IMG/VR virus record: IMGVR_UViG_3300036851_000157
Coordinates: 1-64,000 of that record
Strand: one strand, 5' to 3'
Length of the DNA: 64,000 nt
Source of the DNA: a virus
Positions 40,025 to 48,421 of this stretch are shown here, one piece after another. The position numbers and the translations under genes were made by a program. Under the pieces are notes generated by a model. The model had not been told where the DNA came from, searched no databases, and saw nothing but the letters and a program-made list of their open reading frames with translations. How positions within the stretch are numbered: the stretch's first letter is position 1; every line of letters starts with the position of its first letter.

Positions 40025-40347
40025 CAGACACTCATTCCTGCCTTGCGCTCCACCCGAGTAAAGCGAGCGTCCGCTGCGGAAATCCAACCACCAAGAGTCA
40101 TTCCGTTGGGAAGCTTCGTGCCGAGAACGTCAGCCGCAGGTCCAGGAGGGCCAGCTGGACCCGTAGCGCCAGTAGCTCCTATAGGACCAACAGGACCAGG
40201 AACGTTCATTGGGGGGCACTCGTTCATATCCCACTTCTTCTCTTCAGCCTTCTCCTCGAGCTTCATGTGGTATCCGCCGTAGATTCCGACGATCAGAACG
40301 ACAAATGACCACAGAGATACCACCACTGCTGTCCAAAAGAAATTCAT
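40024..40347 (-). CDS. Membrane protein with a collagen-like tract
   Basis: 107 residues. Membrane helix (WTAVVVSLWSFVVLIVGIYG), a short charged stalk, then about seven G-X-Y repeats (GPVGPIGATGATGPAGPPGP, residues ~52-71) and a 30-residue cap. Single-pass trimeric stalk is the obvious model. Unusual for a phage early-region membrane protein. Confidence 0.75.
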   Translation of the reverse strand: MNFFWTAVVVSLWSFVVLIVGIYGGYHMKLEEKAEEKKWDMNECPPMNVPGPVGPIGATGATGPAGPPGPAADVLGTKLPNGMTLGGWISAADARFTRVERKAGMSV

Positions 40348-40757
40348 AGACGAAGCCTCCCTTCTGAATCCTCATGTTCTGGGTTGATGTGAGCCCACTG
40401 CTTGATGCAAGTGGTTCCCTTACCGAGTTCGTGATCGAAGTGCACCGGCTCGTTGCAGAACCGGCCGAACACAACACCCTTATGAATCACTTGCACAACT
40501 TCGTCATGTTCCATGTTCAAGAAGACGTCCTCGTCTGAAGCGGCGGGGTACATCTCTTCTTCCTGAGCAGCAGGAGCGAAGTTCTTGAGATGCTTATCGA
40601 TCTCGTCCTGGACCCGGTTCTCGAGAGCATCCGAAATATCCTGAAGCTTCTCCATCTGCTCCTTCGTCGGATCCTTGATTCCGAATTCGTTTGCCAACGC
40701 CAGGAGCGACCGAAGAGTCGCGTCCCGGACGTTGAACTTGTCAAGCTTGAGGTCCAT
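40344..40757 (-). CDS. Hypothetical protein
   Basis: 137 residues. Helical N-terminus (LRSLLALANEFGIKDPTKEQ, LENRVQDEIDKHLKNFAP) and a C-terminal region with HDEVVQVIHKGVVFGRFCNE. Overlaps the microprotein upstream and the collagen-like gene downstream. Function unknown. Confidence 0.65.
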   Translation of the reverse strand: MDLKLDKFNVRDATLRSLLALANEFGIKDPTKEQMEKLQDISDALENRVQDEIDKHLKNFAPAAQEEEMYPAASDEDVFLNMEHDEVVQVIHKGVVFGRFCNEPVHFDHELGKGTTCIKQWAHINPEHEDSEGRLRL

Positions 40758-40843
40758 TAGTCCTTACCTCCTTCAAGAATCCAACCGAACATGAAGAGTC
40801 CTGTTGCAATCAGGATAAGACCAATAATCAGTAACCAAATCAT
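40757..40843 (-). CDS. 28-residue membrane peptide
   Basis: MIWLLIIGLILIATGLFMFG plus WILEGGKD, one membrane helix. Paralogous to the next peptide (shared M-x-W, LxLG/IxIG, IATG). Translationally coupled on both sides. Confidence 0.65.
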   Translation of the reverse strand: MIWLLIIGLILIATGLFMFGWILEGGKD

Positions 40844-40926
40844 CAGTCATCCCAAACTAACGCTAAGATGGCCAGAACAACACCGGTTGCGATCATGAAG
40901 CTCCCGAGAACCAATACCGCCCACAT
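40843..40926 (-). CDS. 27-residue membrane peptide
   Basis: MWAVLVLGSFMIATGVVLAI plus LALVWDD. Start overlaps the stop of the gene before. With its neighbour it forms a tandem pair of similar micro membrane proteins. Confidence 0.65.
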   Translation of the reverse strand: MWAVLVLGSFMIATGVVLAILALVWDD

Positions 40927-41270
40927 CAGACAGCCCTCCCCGCGACGAGATTACTGACCGTCAGAGAGATGGCCTTCGGTTCGCCATCTCTCTCCCAGGA
41001 GCTTCGAAGCATAGAATACTCGTCCGTTCGCATTTCTATCGAGCTTCCTTCGTCGAGCGTTCGCTGGAAGAAGATGTACTCCTCCGATGGCTGATCCGGA
41101 GAGAGCTCGAGGATCACACTGCGTATGAGCAGGTCGTCTGCCTCCGACGGCTGGATGATCGTCTGGTTGATCACGTGAGACTTTCTAAACTGGGGCCACC
41201 CCATGAGGATGACCACTACAGCGGCGGACTTGATGAGCGTCCGGACAACACTCGCAGTTCCTTCGTTCAC
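40926..41270 (-). CDS. Membrane-anchored protein
   Basis: 114 residues from GTG 41270 (AAGGAG upstream, GTGA overlap). N-terminal membrane helix (SVVRTLIKSAAVVVILMGW) and a soluble domain with DDLLIRSVILELSPDQPSEE. Function unknown. Confidence 0.6.
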   Translation of the reverse strand: MNEGTASVVRTLIKSAAVVVILMGWPQFRKSHVINQTIIQPSEADDLLIRSVILELSPDQPSEEYIFFQRTLDEGSSIEMRTDEYSMLRSSWERDGEPKAISLTVSNLVAGRAV

Positions 41271-41584
41271 TTCACCACTCCTTCTTGCTTGGGGTTGCTC
41301 CAACCCTTGACTTGGAACATATCGTCGAGATTCACTCCGGAGAACCATTCCTCGACTGCTTCCTTGACCTCGAATCGCCCTTCGGTGAGGCCCTCCTCGA
41401 CGAGAGAACTAACCACACTTGTGAGATCGCCGTTGACGACGTAGTCCTCAATCAGCTTGGCAACGATAATGAGTGTCTCTCCCGACTCGAAAGCATTGTT
41501 GAGATACTCCAACGCCTTTTCGATCGAGTAGGCTCGAACTTGCTGATTAAAATTCGCTCGCCCAAAATCCGCGAAATCGATCAC
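41267..41584 (-). CDS. Hypothetical helical protein
   Basis: 105 residues: SIEKALEYLNNAFESGETLI, LIEDYVVNGDLTSVVSSLVE, EVKEAVEEWFSGVN. Acidic helices. Follows the SSB-like gene with a 4-base overlap, so a replication accessory role is possible but unproven. Confidence 0.65.
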   Translation of the reverse strand: MIDFADFGRANFNQQVRAYSIEKALEYLNNAFESGETLIIVAKLIEDYVVNGDLTSVVSSLVEEGLTEGRFEVKEAVEEWFSGVNLDDMFQVKGWSNPKQEGVVK

Positions 41585-42144
41585 GCTTCACCCCTTGCGT
41601 CCTTTTGGAGCTCGTCCCACTTCATGTCGAGCTCATCCTCGATGACCACGACATACATGGTCTTGAGGTAAGCAGCAACGCCGTCAGTCTCCTGCGGCGT
41701 GCCCTCGAACATCGTGTAGAAGTACGGAACGAACGATAGGTCCACCGTAGCGATATCCGCATCGTCGAGAAGGCCGATGTTTTCTTGCGTCAGAAGCGTC
41801 TCATTGCGAGACTTGTCGCCGATCATCTTGACCCGAGGCGGGTTGACCTTGTAGCCGACTTTGCACTTCAGAACGCAGCGTTCGATCTGATCCTCGTCGT
41901 CCTCGCGAGGCAGCTTGCACTTGACATTCCAGCCCTCCGCGCCGAGATCGTCTGCCTCCTTCTTGGTGAGATGGATGTTGAAGTTCCGGTCGCCTTCTGA
42001 GTTATACGGGGTCTTACTTCCGCTGAAGTTGGGCCACAGAATGCGCTCACGAAGCGTGTCGTCATCCTGCACTACGACAACATCCCCTCGCGCGATCTTG
42101 ATTCCCAAGTGCTCAAGAGGGTACTTACCCTTTGACAGTGCCAT
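41581..42144 (-). CDS. Single-stranded-DNA-binding-like protein
   Basis: 187 residues. RILWPNFSGSKTPYNSEGDR and NFNIHLTKKEADDLGAEGWNVK, then NPPRVKMIG, ADIATVDLSFVPYFY, GVAAYLKTMYVVVIEDE match a phage protein family annotated as ssDNA-binding in replication modules. Near the polymerase gene. Expected to coat replication intermediates. Confidence 0.6.
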   Translation of the reverse strand: MALSKGKYPLEHLGIKIARGDVVVVQDDDTLRERILWPNFSGSKTPYNSEGDRNFNIHLTKKEADDLGAEGWNVKCKLPREDDEDQIERCVLKCKVGYKVNPPRVKMIGDKSRNETLLTQENIGLLDDADIATVDLSFVPYFYTMFEGTPQETDGVAAYLKTMYVVVIEDELDMKWDELQKDARGEA

Positions 42145-42146
42145 GC

Positions 42147-42302
42147 TCAGTTCTCCTTGCCGTTGAGGATGTACTCCTCGATCTTGGCTGCTATGTCGAT
42201 AAGGCCTCGGCCCATGTCAGACACCGAGCTACGAGCGATGTTGGCCTGAGCCACCGATTCCAACCGAATGCGCTGTTCTACTGTGAGCTTATCTTCGATC
42301 AT
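42147..42302 (-). CDS. Small hypothetical protein
   Basis: 51 residues from ATG 42302, AAGGAG upstream. EDKLTVEQRIRLESVAQANI, GLIDIAAKIEEYILNGKEN. Helical. Coupled to its neighbours. Function unknown. Confidence 0.65.
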   Translation of the reverse strand: MIEDKLTVEQRIRLESVAQANIARSSVSDMGRGLIDIAAKIEEYILNGKEN

Positions 42303-42442
42303 CACTTCTCCTTGTGGTCCGACTTGAAGGAACCGACGAACTTCTGTCGTCGGTTCCGCTTGCTCCCCGCTGCCTTGCGACGCGAGATGGATCGGTTTGT
42401 CAGTGCTCGCAAACGGAACGGCTTGTGCGGCCTCTCGGTCAT
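42302..42442 (-). CDS. Small very basic protein
   Basis: 46 residues, GAAGGAG upstream of ATG 42442. RPHKPFRLRALTNRSISRRK, KRNRRQKFVGSFK. Highly basic; may bind nucleic acid. Third of four short, basic, overlapping genes. Confidence 0.65.
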   Translation of the reverse strand: MTERPHKPFRLRALTNRSISRRKAAGSKRNRRQKFVGSFKSDHKEK

Positions 42443-42558
42443 GATTTCTCCTTCTTGAAGATCTCCTTGAGGAGCTCTCGATTCTTGTCCTGACGATCCT
42501 TGGCGGATCCTTGGCGACGAAGTTTCGCTTCTCGTCCATTCCGCTTGTGCGGCTTCAT
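42439..42558 (-). CDS. 39-residue basic peptide
   Basis: MKPHKRNGREAKLRRQGSAK, DRQDKNRELLKEIFKKEKS. Start and stop overlap the adjacent genes. Basic helix; function unknown. Confidence 0.6.
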   Translation of the reverse strand: MKPHKRNGREAKLRRQGSAKDRQDKNRELLKEIFKKEKS

Positions 42559-42821
42559 CAGTTCTTCTTTCCGTTGATCTTCTTCCGAGCCTGCTTCGGA
42601 AGGGGCTTGTGAGTCGGCTTCTTAGCAACTCCGTTTTTCTGGGCGAGTTCCTTGGACTTCACGATCTTCTTCTTCTTGAGTTCCTCCTGAGCTCGCTTAG
42701 CCTCCTCTTCGCGCTGGTTGCGTACCTTGTTCAAAACATCGAGATTGCCTTCCTTCACCGTCGTCATGAACATCTCCCTCTTTTCGAGAGCGCGCTGGTG
42801 CTTGATCTTGCGGGCAGTCAT
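42558..42821 (-). CDS. Small basic coiled-coil protein
   Basis: 87 residues from ATG 42821 with AAGGAG upstream. ARKIKHQRALEKREMFMTTV, RNQREEEAKRAQEELKKKK and a lysine-rich end. Probably binds nucleic acid. Confidence 0.65.
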   Translation of the reverse strand: MTARKIKHQRALEKREMFMTTVKEGNLDVLNKVRNQREEEAKRAQEELKKKKIVKSKELAQKNGVAKKPTHKPLPKQARKKINGKKN

Positions 42822-42832
42822 CTCAGTTCTCC

Positions 42833-43264
42833 TTAGTTTTCTCTTGAAATGGATCCATCGGGCCAAACAATCATCAGAGTTGTGTTTGTCTTTCTCGCAT
42901 AACGAATCGTCGCCCAGGTTCCAGAACCTCGAAACTGTTCTGTTGTTTCGCCTGGAGTGGCGATCATGAGATCGACAGAATCCACAATGATCTTGTTTCG
43001 AACTAGAGGCGGCAACTCCTCGTAATCAACGTCGCACTCACTGTAAGCTCGCTGATTCGAGAGGTTACAGGGGTGTGAGTGAATGTACACTCCAGGAAAA
43101 GTTGAAACCACGTCGCGAGCCTCCGCGTCAGCTCCAATACAATCCCCGTCATGCCACTCTCTCACGCCCAGATCTTTCCGCCAATTCTCTTCAAGAATAT
43201 GCTGAAGAGCATCGTCCTGCTGGTGGGTCATGCCACGTCTTGTACCGGTGAACCCAATTTTCAT
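42833..43264 (-). CDS. SLOG-like nucleotide-binding protein
   Basis: 143 residues. MKIGFTGTRRGMTHQQ, WHDGDCIGADAEARDV, VYIHSHPCNLSNQRAY, VRNKIIVDSVDLMIATPGET and GSGTWATIRYARK are the typical SLOG (DprA/LOG-related Rossmann) phage motif series. Could sense or bind a nucleotide ligand. Upstream neighbour is the replication fusion. Confidence 0.75.
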   Translation of the reverse strand: MKIGFTGTRRGMTHQQDDALQHILEENWRKDLGVREWHDGDCIGADAEARDVVSTFPGVYIHSHPCNLSNQRAYSECDVDYEELPPLVRNKIIVDSVDLMIATPGETTEQFRGSGTWATIRYARKTNTTLMIVWPDGSISREN

Positions 43265-43278
43265 CCTTCTTGCTCCTT

Positions 43279-46200
43279 CTAGCTAGTGAATTCCTCGACC
43301 GGAACAAACGCCTCGATCGTCTTCTTGGCTGCGTCCATCAGTTTGTCGAAATATCTGTAGTCAATGTACTCGTCCGAGAACTCTCCAAGAGTCTTAGCGA
43401 CCTCGGCCTCGATCCACAAATACCCCTTCGTGCCTGTAACGCTGAAGAGCTTGTCCTCCTCGCTACAGCGATAAAGAACCCCGGCCCCGCGAGTTCCTTC
43501 CTTCACCGGATAGAACAGTCCGCTCTTACCGATGTAACGCATTCCTTCCTTGACGGGAGGAGGCTTGTCGTACTCGAGATCCAAGTACATGACACCCTTC
43601 GTAACCTGCTTGGCCTGAGCCAGATCACGGAGATTGGTAATCTCTCCTGAGAAGAGATTCTTGAAGATCCAGGGCTCCTGGAACTGAGCGCCGGTTGCAG
43701 TCCACTGTCCTGCCATAGCAGGGTCATCAGCCTTCCACTTGTATCGGCCCACATAAACGGCGTCGTTCGCTAGAAGCAGCTTGTCGAACGTGGCTTCATG
43801 CTCGAACGTGTAACCGTACTTCTCGCCATATAACATGACCTCACGGATGATAAAGTCATCGGCATTCGGAATCTTCACCGAGTCCGTCTTGATGTGAGCT
43901 ACAGTGTAACCCAGGCTCTGGATGTGGTGCTTCAGATCGATCATGAACAGAGCACCGCGCTTCGCTACGATGTTATCTCTGTTACGATCGTCCTTGAATT
44001 TGTTTGGGAACCGCGCTGCAGTCAGCCCGTACACAATGTTGATAACGATCTTCAGAGCATCAGACAGAGCCTTCAGCTCAGACTTCTCACCACCAAGAAA
44101 CGGCTTGAGTCTCCCATCGAGGAGTTTAGCGGCACGATTTAGGTCGCCACCCTTGATGGCAAGTCGGGCATCGACAAGATCGTTGAACTGCTTGGTGTAA
44201 GGACCGAAAAGGTTGAGGACTCGAATCGACGTCGGATGCATAGAAGCAACGTCCAAAAGAGCAGCATCCTCATAGTAGCCGGGCTCGGCGTATACGTAAC
44301 CGCCCTCACCCGGGTCTTCGTCTCGATAGACAGACTTACCTTGATCGTAGGCATAACCCTTGAACTCCTTACCCAAGTCCGTGTAAACGAAACTTGCTTG
44401 CGGGTTGCGGTCATCCCCGAAGATGATCTTTGCAGTATGAGCTTGGGTTGTGTGATTGACACTTAGCCCACTCAACTCGGCAAGGATCTGTCGAGCTTTG
44501 AAGTCACCTTCTCGATCGTCTGCTACCTCATCCGTGGTTTGGACGTCATTCCTGCAGTACTTCAGAATCTCAGGAATCTGCTCTTCTCGAACATCCTTAT
44601 CCCAAGGAATGTTGCTCTCCATGTGGCGCAGTCCCAAATCGATCTGGAACTTCTTAAGAGACTTCTTGATGCTGCTATAGTCCCAAATATCCGCGTAGGA
44701 AAGGTTGTACGCCTCTCCAAAGAGCGCGTCGTTTCTGTTACCCACGATGATCTTCTGAGTCAGATCGAACAACTGCTTGTTGGAATATCCGAGCATACGT
44801 GCGTACAGGATGTGGTTATCGAAGCGTCGGTTGTAGAACCCGATGAGCCGATAGGTGGAAACCAACTCCTCAATTTGCTGAGGAGTCGGATTGACCATGT
44901 CAGTGATCGTGCTTTCGTGTGCGCCACGAAGTTTCCAGCACACCACAAACAGATTCGGATAGACCTCAACGTCGTAAACGGCGATCGGCTTCTCCGGCTG
45001 ATCCTGCATGAGAGCATCCTCATCGACCAGTTCCGACTTCCAGTGGATCTTCATCACAACGTTTAGCGCCGCCGAAGACTGATTCGACGACTGGTTCGCG
45101 AAAGAGATGATTCGAGGCTTGAGGTCTGTAACGTCGTACGACATTCCAGAATCGTAAGCCTCGTCTGTCACCTTCTGGATGAAGTCCACATTCGACTTAG
45201 TGTGCGGATGAACTCGTTTCCTGAGAGCTCCCTCAATGAGGTTCCTCAAGTGACGCTCATCCTGAACGATCTTCTCCGCTAACACACGTTTCTCCTTGAG
45301 CGGGAGGGCTCCTTCTCGCAACGTACTGATTGGGATGTTGTTACACCGAGTAAGGCGACGTCGGAGAGAGGAGTTTCCATCAAAGGATTTGACCTCGATT
45401 CCGCGAGAGTGAGTAAGGGACAGTTCCGACACGTCTCCATCGTAGAGATAGTGAAGGTGCACCCCATTTCCACCTTGAGAAAGTTCACCATATGTCGCAG
45501 GCCAATTGGACGCCGCTTCGAGATTTCTCTCAAGCGACTTGTTTCCGGACTCGTCCGTGATGTCGAAGTCGATGACGATGTGGTTCTTGGGTACCTTGAC
45601 ATAATGAAGTTCGGAAGTATCGAGATCGGCCAGTATTGTGCTGGCGTTTTCCCACTTGTACTTCGGACGCCAAAGTTGCTTTTCGTCATCGAAGACTGCT
45701 TGTTGAGCCGAACAGTCAGCCAAGACTTCGTCGAGAAGACTCTCCTCGAGATCCAAGACCAAACTGTATGCATGCGCCCCCTTGATAGGAGCCTTGAAAG
45801 GATGAGCGTTGAAGCCAGTGTAAAGACTCCTAACGTCAGCGTTATTGAACCGTCCACGGTCTTTGTACTCCTTGAAGTAACTCTTCAACTCTTCACGGAT
45901 CTCATACATGGGGCGCACCTTCTCGATGTTTGCCTCGCTGCAGTATTGCTTATAGAGTTGGTACGCCTGAGAGAGCGTCGTACCATCCTGCTGCTTGAAG
46001 ACATCCCAGTTGTACTCGATGTAGTTGAAGAACACGTTAGTCTGGAGCATCATTTGATTCGGACGATATCCAGAGTAGTACGCCTTCCCCATCTCGCGAT
46101 AAACCTTAAGACAATGCGCAGCAATCGCGCCCAACTCAAAGTCTATTTGTGCCATGAGAGCGTGGTAGTGGTTTTCTGGCAGGTTTACACCGGTCGGGTT

Positions 46201-47091
46201 GATGTCGATCATTCGTCGAAGAAGACCCGACTTAGACGACGTGATTTTGACCGGTTCGTTGGTGCCGACAAGCAAGAAAGCGTTTACCCTACTTGAGTGA
46301 GTGGGCTTGTACTTCTCGTTCATCAGCATCTTTTCGTGTGAGACGATTGAGTTGATCTTAGTATTATCGCTTACGCGACTAAGATCTGCATCCTGCTGAA
46401 TCGCTACGAGAGGGTTCTTTCCGAACGCTTCGGTTGCGAACTGAGCGTTACTGTTCCCCAGAGCCTTGGCATCGAACGAAGTGGTGTATCCATGGAACAA
46501 TCTCTCGATGATATCGAGAACCGTCCCCTTACCAGATCCTGGAGGACCGTAGAACACACCAAACTTTTGAATGTACTTGCTGTCACCAGCAACAATACAT
46601 CCAATAATCCACTCAATTTTCGCACGCTCTTCCACAGAATAAAGAGTGCCAAGCAGCTCATCGTAAGCAGGACAATCTCCAGAAACAAGAGCGTAAGGAA
46701 GACGGTGTGAAACATAATCCTCCTTCTTGACGTCTGTGTTTAGGAATGTGAGGGTGCTGTTCAGTTCATGACTGTTGTCGCTAAGAAGGCTGATGAAATT
46801 CCGGAATGCCCTCCAACTTCCGTTGGCCGAGGAGCGAAGATACTTGACCGAGAACGGTGCTGAGATATCCAGATTGTCCGCGTACTTCTTCAACTCAGCA
46901 TCAACGAGCCGCTGTACATCGTATTCGTCTGTGCTCCACAGACCCTTCTCCTCATCCCAGATAGCATAGAATTGCTTCCCCTTGACCATCAGATCCGTGA
47001 ATCTGTTGACCTGGAAGTCTGGGATGATGTCGTATTCACCCTTTCGCGGTCCGCTCTTTACTTCGCTAAGAACAATCTTGAAGAAATCCAT
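43279..47091 (-). CDS. Helicase - primase - family B DNA polymerase fusion
   Basis: 1270 residues, start 47091. Residues ~150-320: SF3/D5-like helicase, Walker A GPPGSGKGT (182-190), Walker B PLVAIQQDAD (227-236), sensor region FLLVGTNEP (272-280). Residues ~480-590: AEP-like primase, IVIDFDITDE (505-514, DxD), GVHLHYLY (543-550), GIEVKSF (564-570). Residues ~700-860: 3'-5' exonuclease, YDVEVYPN, YNRRFDNH, YCRNDV. Residues ~940-1120: polymerase palm with motif A DVASMHP (947-953), motif B KIVINIVYG (1014-1022) and motif C KTDSV (1068-1072). All catalytic motifs are present, so one chain could unwind, prime, extend and proofread. Confidence 0.85.
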   Translation of the reverse strand: MDFFKIVLSEVKSGPRKGEYDIIPDFQVNRFTDLMVKGKQFYAIWDEEKGLWSTDEYDVQRLVDAELKKYADNLDISAPFSVKYLRSSANGSWRAFRNFISLLSDNSHELNSTLTFLNTDVKKEDYVSHRLPYALVSGDCPAYDELLGTLYSVEERAKIEWIIGCIVAGDSKYIQKFGVFYGPPGSGKGTVLDIIERLFHGYTTSFDAKALGNSNAQFATEAFGKNPLVAIQQDADLSRVSDNTKINSIVSHEKMLMNEKYKPTHSSRVNAFLLVGTNEPVKITSSKSGLLRRMIDINPTGVNLPENHYHALMAQIDFELGAIAAHCLKVYREMGKAYYSGYRPNQMMLQTNVFFNYIEYNWDVFKQQDGTTLSQAYQLYKQYCSEANIEKVRPMYEIREELKSYFKEYKDRGRFNNADVRSLYTGFNAHPFKAPIKGAHAYSLVLDLEESLLDEVLADCSAQQAVFDDEKQLWRPKYKWENASTILADLDTSELHYVKVPKNHIVIDFDITDESGNKSLERNLEAASNWPATYGELSQGGNGVHLHYLYDGDVSELSLTHSRGIEVKSFDGNSSLRRRLTRCNNIPISTLREGALPLKEKRVLAEKIVQDERHLRNLIEGALRKRVHPHTKSNVDFIQKVTDEAYDSGMSYDVTDLKPRIISFANQSSNQSSAALNVVMKIHWKSELVDEDALMQDQPEKPIAVYDVEVYPNLFVVCWKLRGAHESTITDMVNPTPQQIEELVSTYRLIGFYNRRFDNHILYARMLGYSNKQLFDLTQKIIVGNRNDALFGEAYNLSYADIWDYSSIKKSLKKFQIDLGLRHMESNIPWDKDVREEQIPEILKYCRNDVQTTDEVADDREGDFKARQILAELSGLSVNHTTQAHTAKIIFGDDRNPQASFVYTDLGKEFKGYAYDQGKSVYRDEDPGEGGYVYAEPGYYEDAALLDVASMHPTSIRVLNLFGPYTKQFNDLVDARLAIKGGDLNRAAKLLDGRLKPFLGGEKSELKALSDALKIVINIVYGLTAARFPNKFKDDRNRDNIVAKRGALFMIDLKHHIQSLGYTVAHIKTDSVKIPNADDFIIREVMLYGEKYGYTFEHEATFDKLLLANDAVYVGRYKWKADDPAMAGQWTATGAQFQEPWIFKNLFSGEITNLRDLAQAKQVTKGVMYLDLEYDKPPPVKEGMRYIGKSGLFYPVKEGTRGAGVLYRCSEEDKLFSVTGTKGYLWIEAEVAKTLGEFSDEYIDYRYFDKLMDAAKKTIEAFVPVEEFTS

Positions 47092-47103
47092 CTCACCTCC
47101 CTT

Positions 47104-47616
47104 CTAGCTCATCTCAAGAATGTAAGACTCCATCTGGAACCAAAGTTCCACGTCTCTCTGATCTTCTCGAGGCTCTTGGAGCGGGAACAGCCCGCCGTTT
47201 CCGTCATAGCTGTACTGTCTCCAGACCAACCTCTCAATGATCTCGTCCACACGGTTACGGTGGTATCGACTATTCGAATATCGGGCAAGACCCAAGTTGT
47301 TGATGAGATGCCAGAACCACTCGCCCACCTCTCCTTCGGCTGTGAAAGAGAGATGGCGAGCAACCCCGACCAACATTTCCAGCACTGAGCAACCCAACTC
47401 CATCCAATGATGGGTTGGACGCATGCGTCCAGATCGAACAAATTCCTTTCGGAGAGCTAATCCATCCGCACAACGGTTATCGTCATTCGGAACAAGCATT
47501 ACAAACTCTCGCTCAAAGAGATGTTTCAACAGACGATCGTGCTGAATTCCCTGCTCTTGAGGCCCTACCAGGTCTTGTAGCCACTCCAGGTAGGCGGCAT
47601 CAAGCTGTTCACTCAT
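47104..47616 (-). CDS. Conserved phage protein next to polymerase
   Basis: 170 residues. EREFVMLVPNDDNRCADGLAL, GCSVLEMLVGVARHLSF, WFWHLINNLGLARY, GGLFPLQEPREDQRDVELWF minus edges: a conserved set in phages of Gram-positive bacteria, function unknown. Soluble, helical, directly upstream of the replication fusion. Confidence 0.7.
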   Translation of the reverse strand: MSEQLDAAYLEWLQDLVGPQEQGIQHDRLLKHLFEREFVMLVPNDDNRCADGLALRKEFVRSGRMRPTHHWMELGCSVLEMLVGVARHLSFTAEGEVGEWFWHLINNLGLARYSNSRYHRNRVDEIIERLVWRQYSYDGNGGLFPLQEPREDQRDVELWFQMESYILEMS

Positions 47617-48421
47617 CGTGCAGACGGAACTTTCTTGATTGCGAATGCTTCAGATGTGGCTGATCTTCGTCAAGACCCATGACCTCATCCGTGTAACGAC
47701 CGGTAGACCTTGTGATGTAGAGGTCAAGGGGTGGGTCCAACGTTTCATTGCGGACGAACAGCGAGTGCTCATCGCCTGACCCGTAACCGAAACGAAGGAG
47801 ATTGTCGTCTCCCACCACTCGCTCAGTATCCATGATCGGGTTGTACTCGTCTTGATCGTCGACCAGGACTTGATCGCCATCGTAGTACGTGAAGCGCTTC
47901 TGCTCGTGATCAGGCTCATTTTCGTAGTACTCGCTCTTCGTGATGATGTACGGCTCGGACGGGTCTCGATCAGCCATGAGTGCATCCATGACTTCATCAC
48001 CAGGTGCCTGGTAATCCGCGAAGGTGTTTCGCGTCGTGGGCTCTCGCTTCTCCACGCCTTCGTGATCTTCAGCAGGAGGAACATAGGTGCCCATCGCCTT
48101 CATGGCATTGGTCATGAGCCGATCCTGGACAACCTCTTCCAACTCATCCCAGGTGCCTGCAGGAGCTTCTTCATCTCCCTCTTCGGGATCCTCTTCAACC
48201 TCAGACTCAGGCTGAAGCACCAACGGAGAACGGGAATACATCCGCTGATAGAGAACGCGTGCTTCCGCAATTTCCTTGTCAGCCAGCTCCCTGTACTTCT
48301 TCTCCAGGATCTTGGAGGCCACTACATACCCCACAGCGGCTCCTACGCCGGCGGCAACCGTCAGGCCAGAGGGCACAAGAAGCTTGAGATTGACCGTCTC
48401 CGTTTTCGCTAGCCACTTCAT
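47609..48421 (-). CDS. Membrane-anchored phage protein
   Basis: 270 residues. N-terminal membrane helix (LTVAAGVGAAVGYVVASKIL), acidic linker (about 75-90), and a conserved C-terminal region: FADYQAPGDEVM, SEPYIITKSEYYENEPDHEQ, FTYYDGDQVLVDDQ and VGDDNLLRFGYGSGDEHSLF. Found with DUF6353-like proteins in this operon. Cytoplasmic domain expected. Confidence 0.7.
   Translation of the reverse strand: MKWLAKTETVNLKLLVPSGLTVAAGVGAAVGYVVASKILEKKYRELADKEIAEARVLYQRMYSRSPLVLQPESEVEEDPEEGDEEAPAGTWDELEEVVQDRLMTNAMKAMGTYVPPAEDHEGVEKREPTTRNTFADYQAPGDEVMDALMADRDPSEPYIITKSEYYENEPDHEQKRFTYYDGDQVLVDDQDEYNPIMDTERVVGDDNLLRFGYGSGDEHSLFVRNETLDPPLDLYITRSTGRYTDEVMGLDEDQPHLKHSQSRKFRLHDE

Noticed and set aside
45409-46296. 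Plus-strand frame of 295 codons
   Set aside because: Shadow of the polymerase fusion; no ribosome site or recognisable motif.
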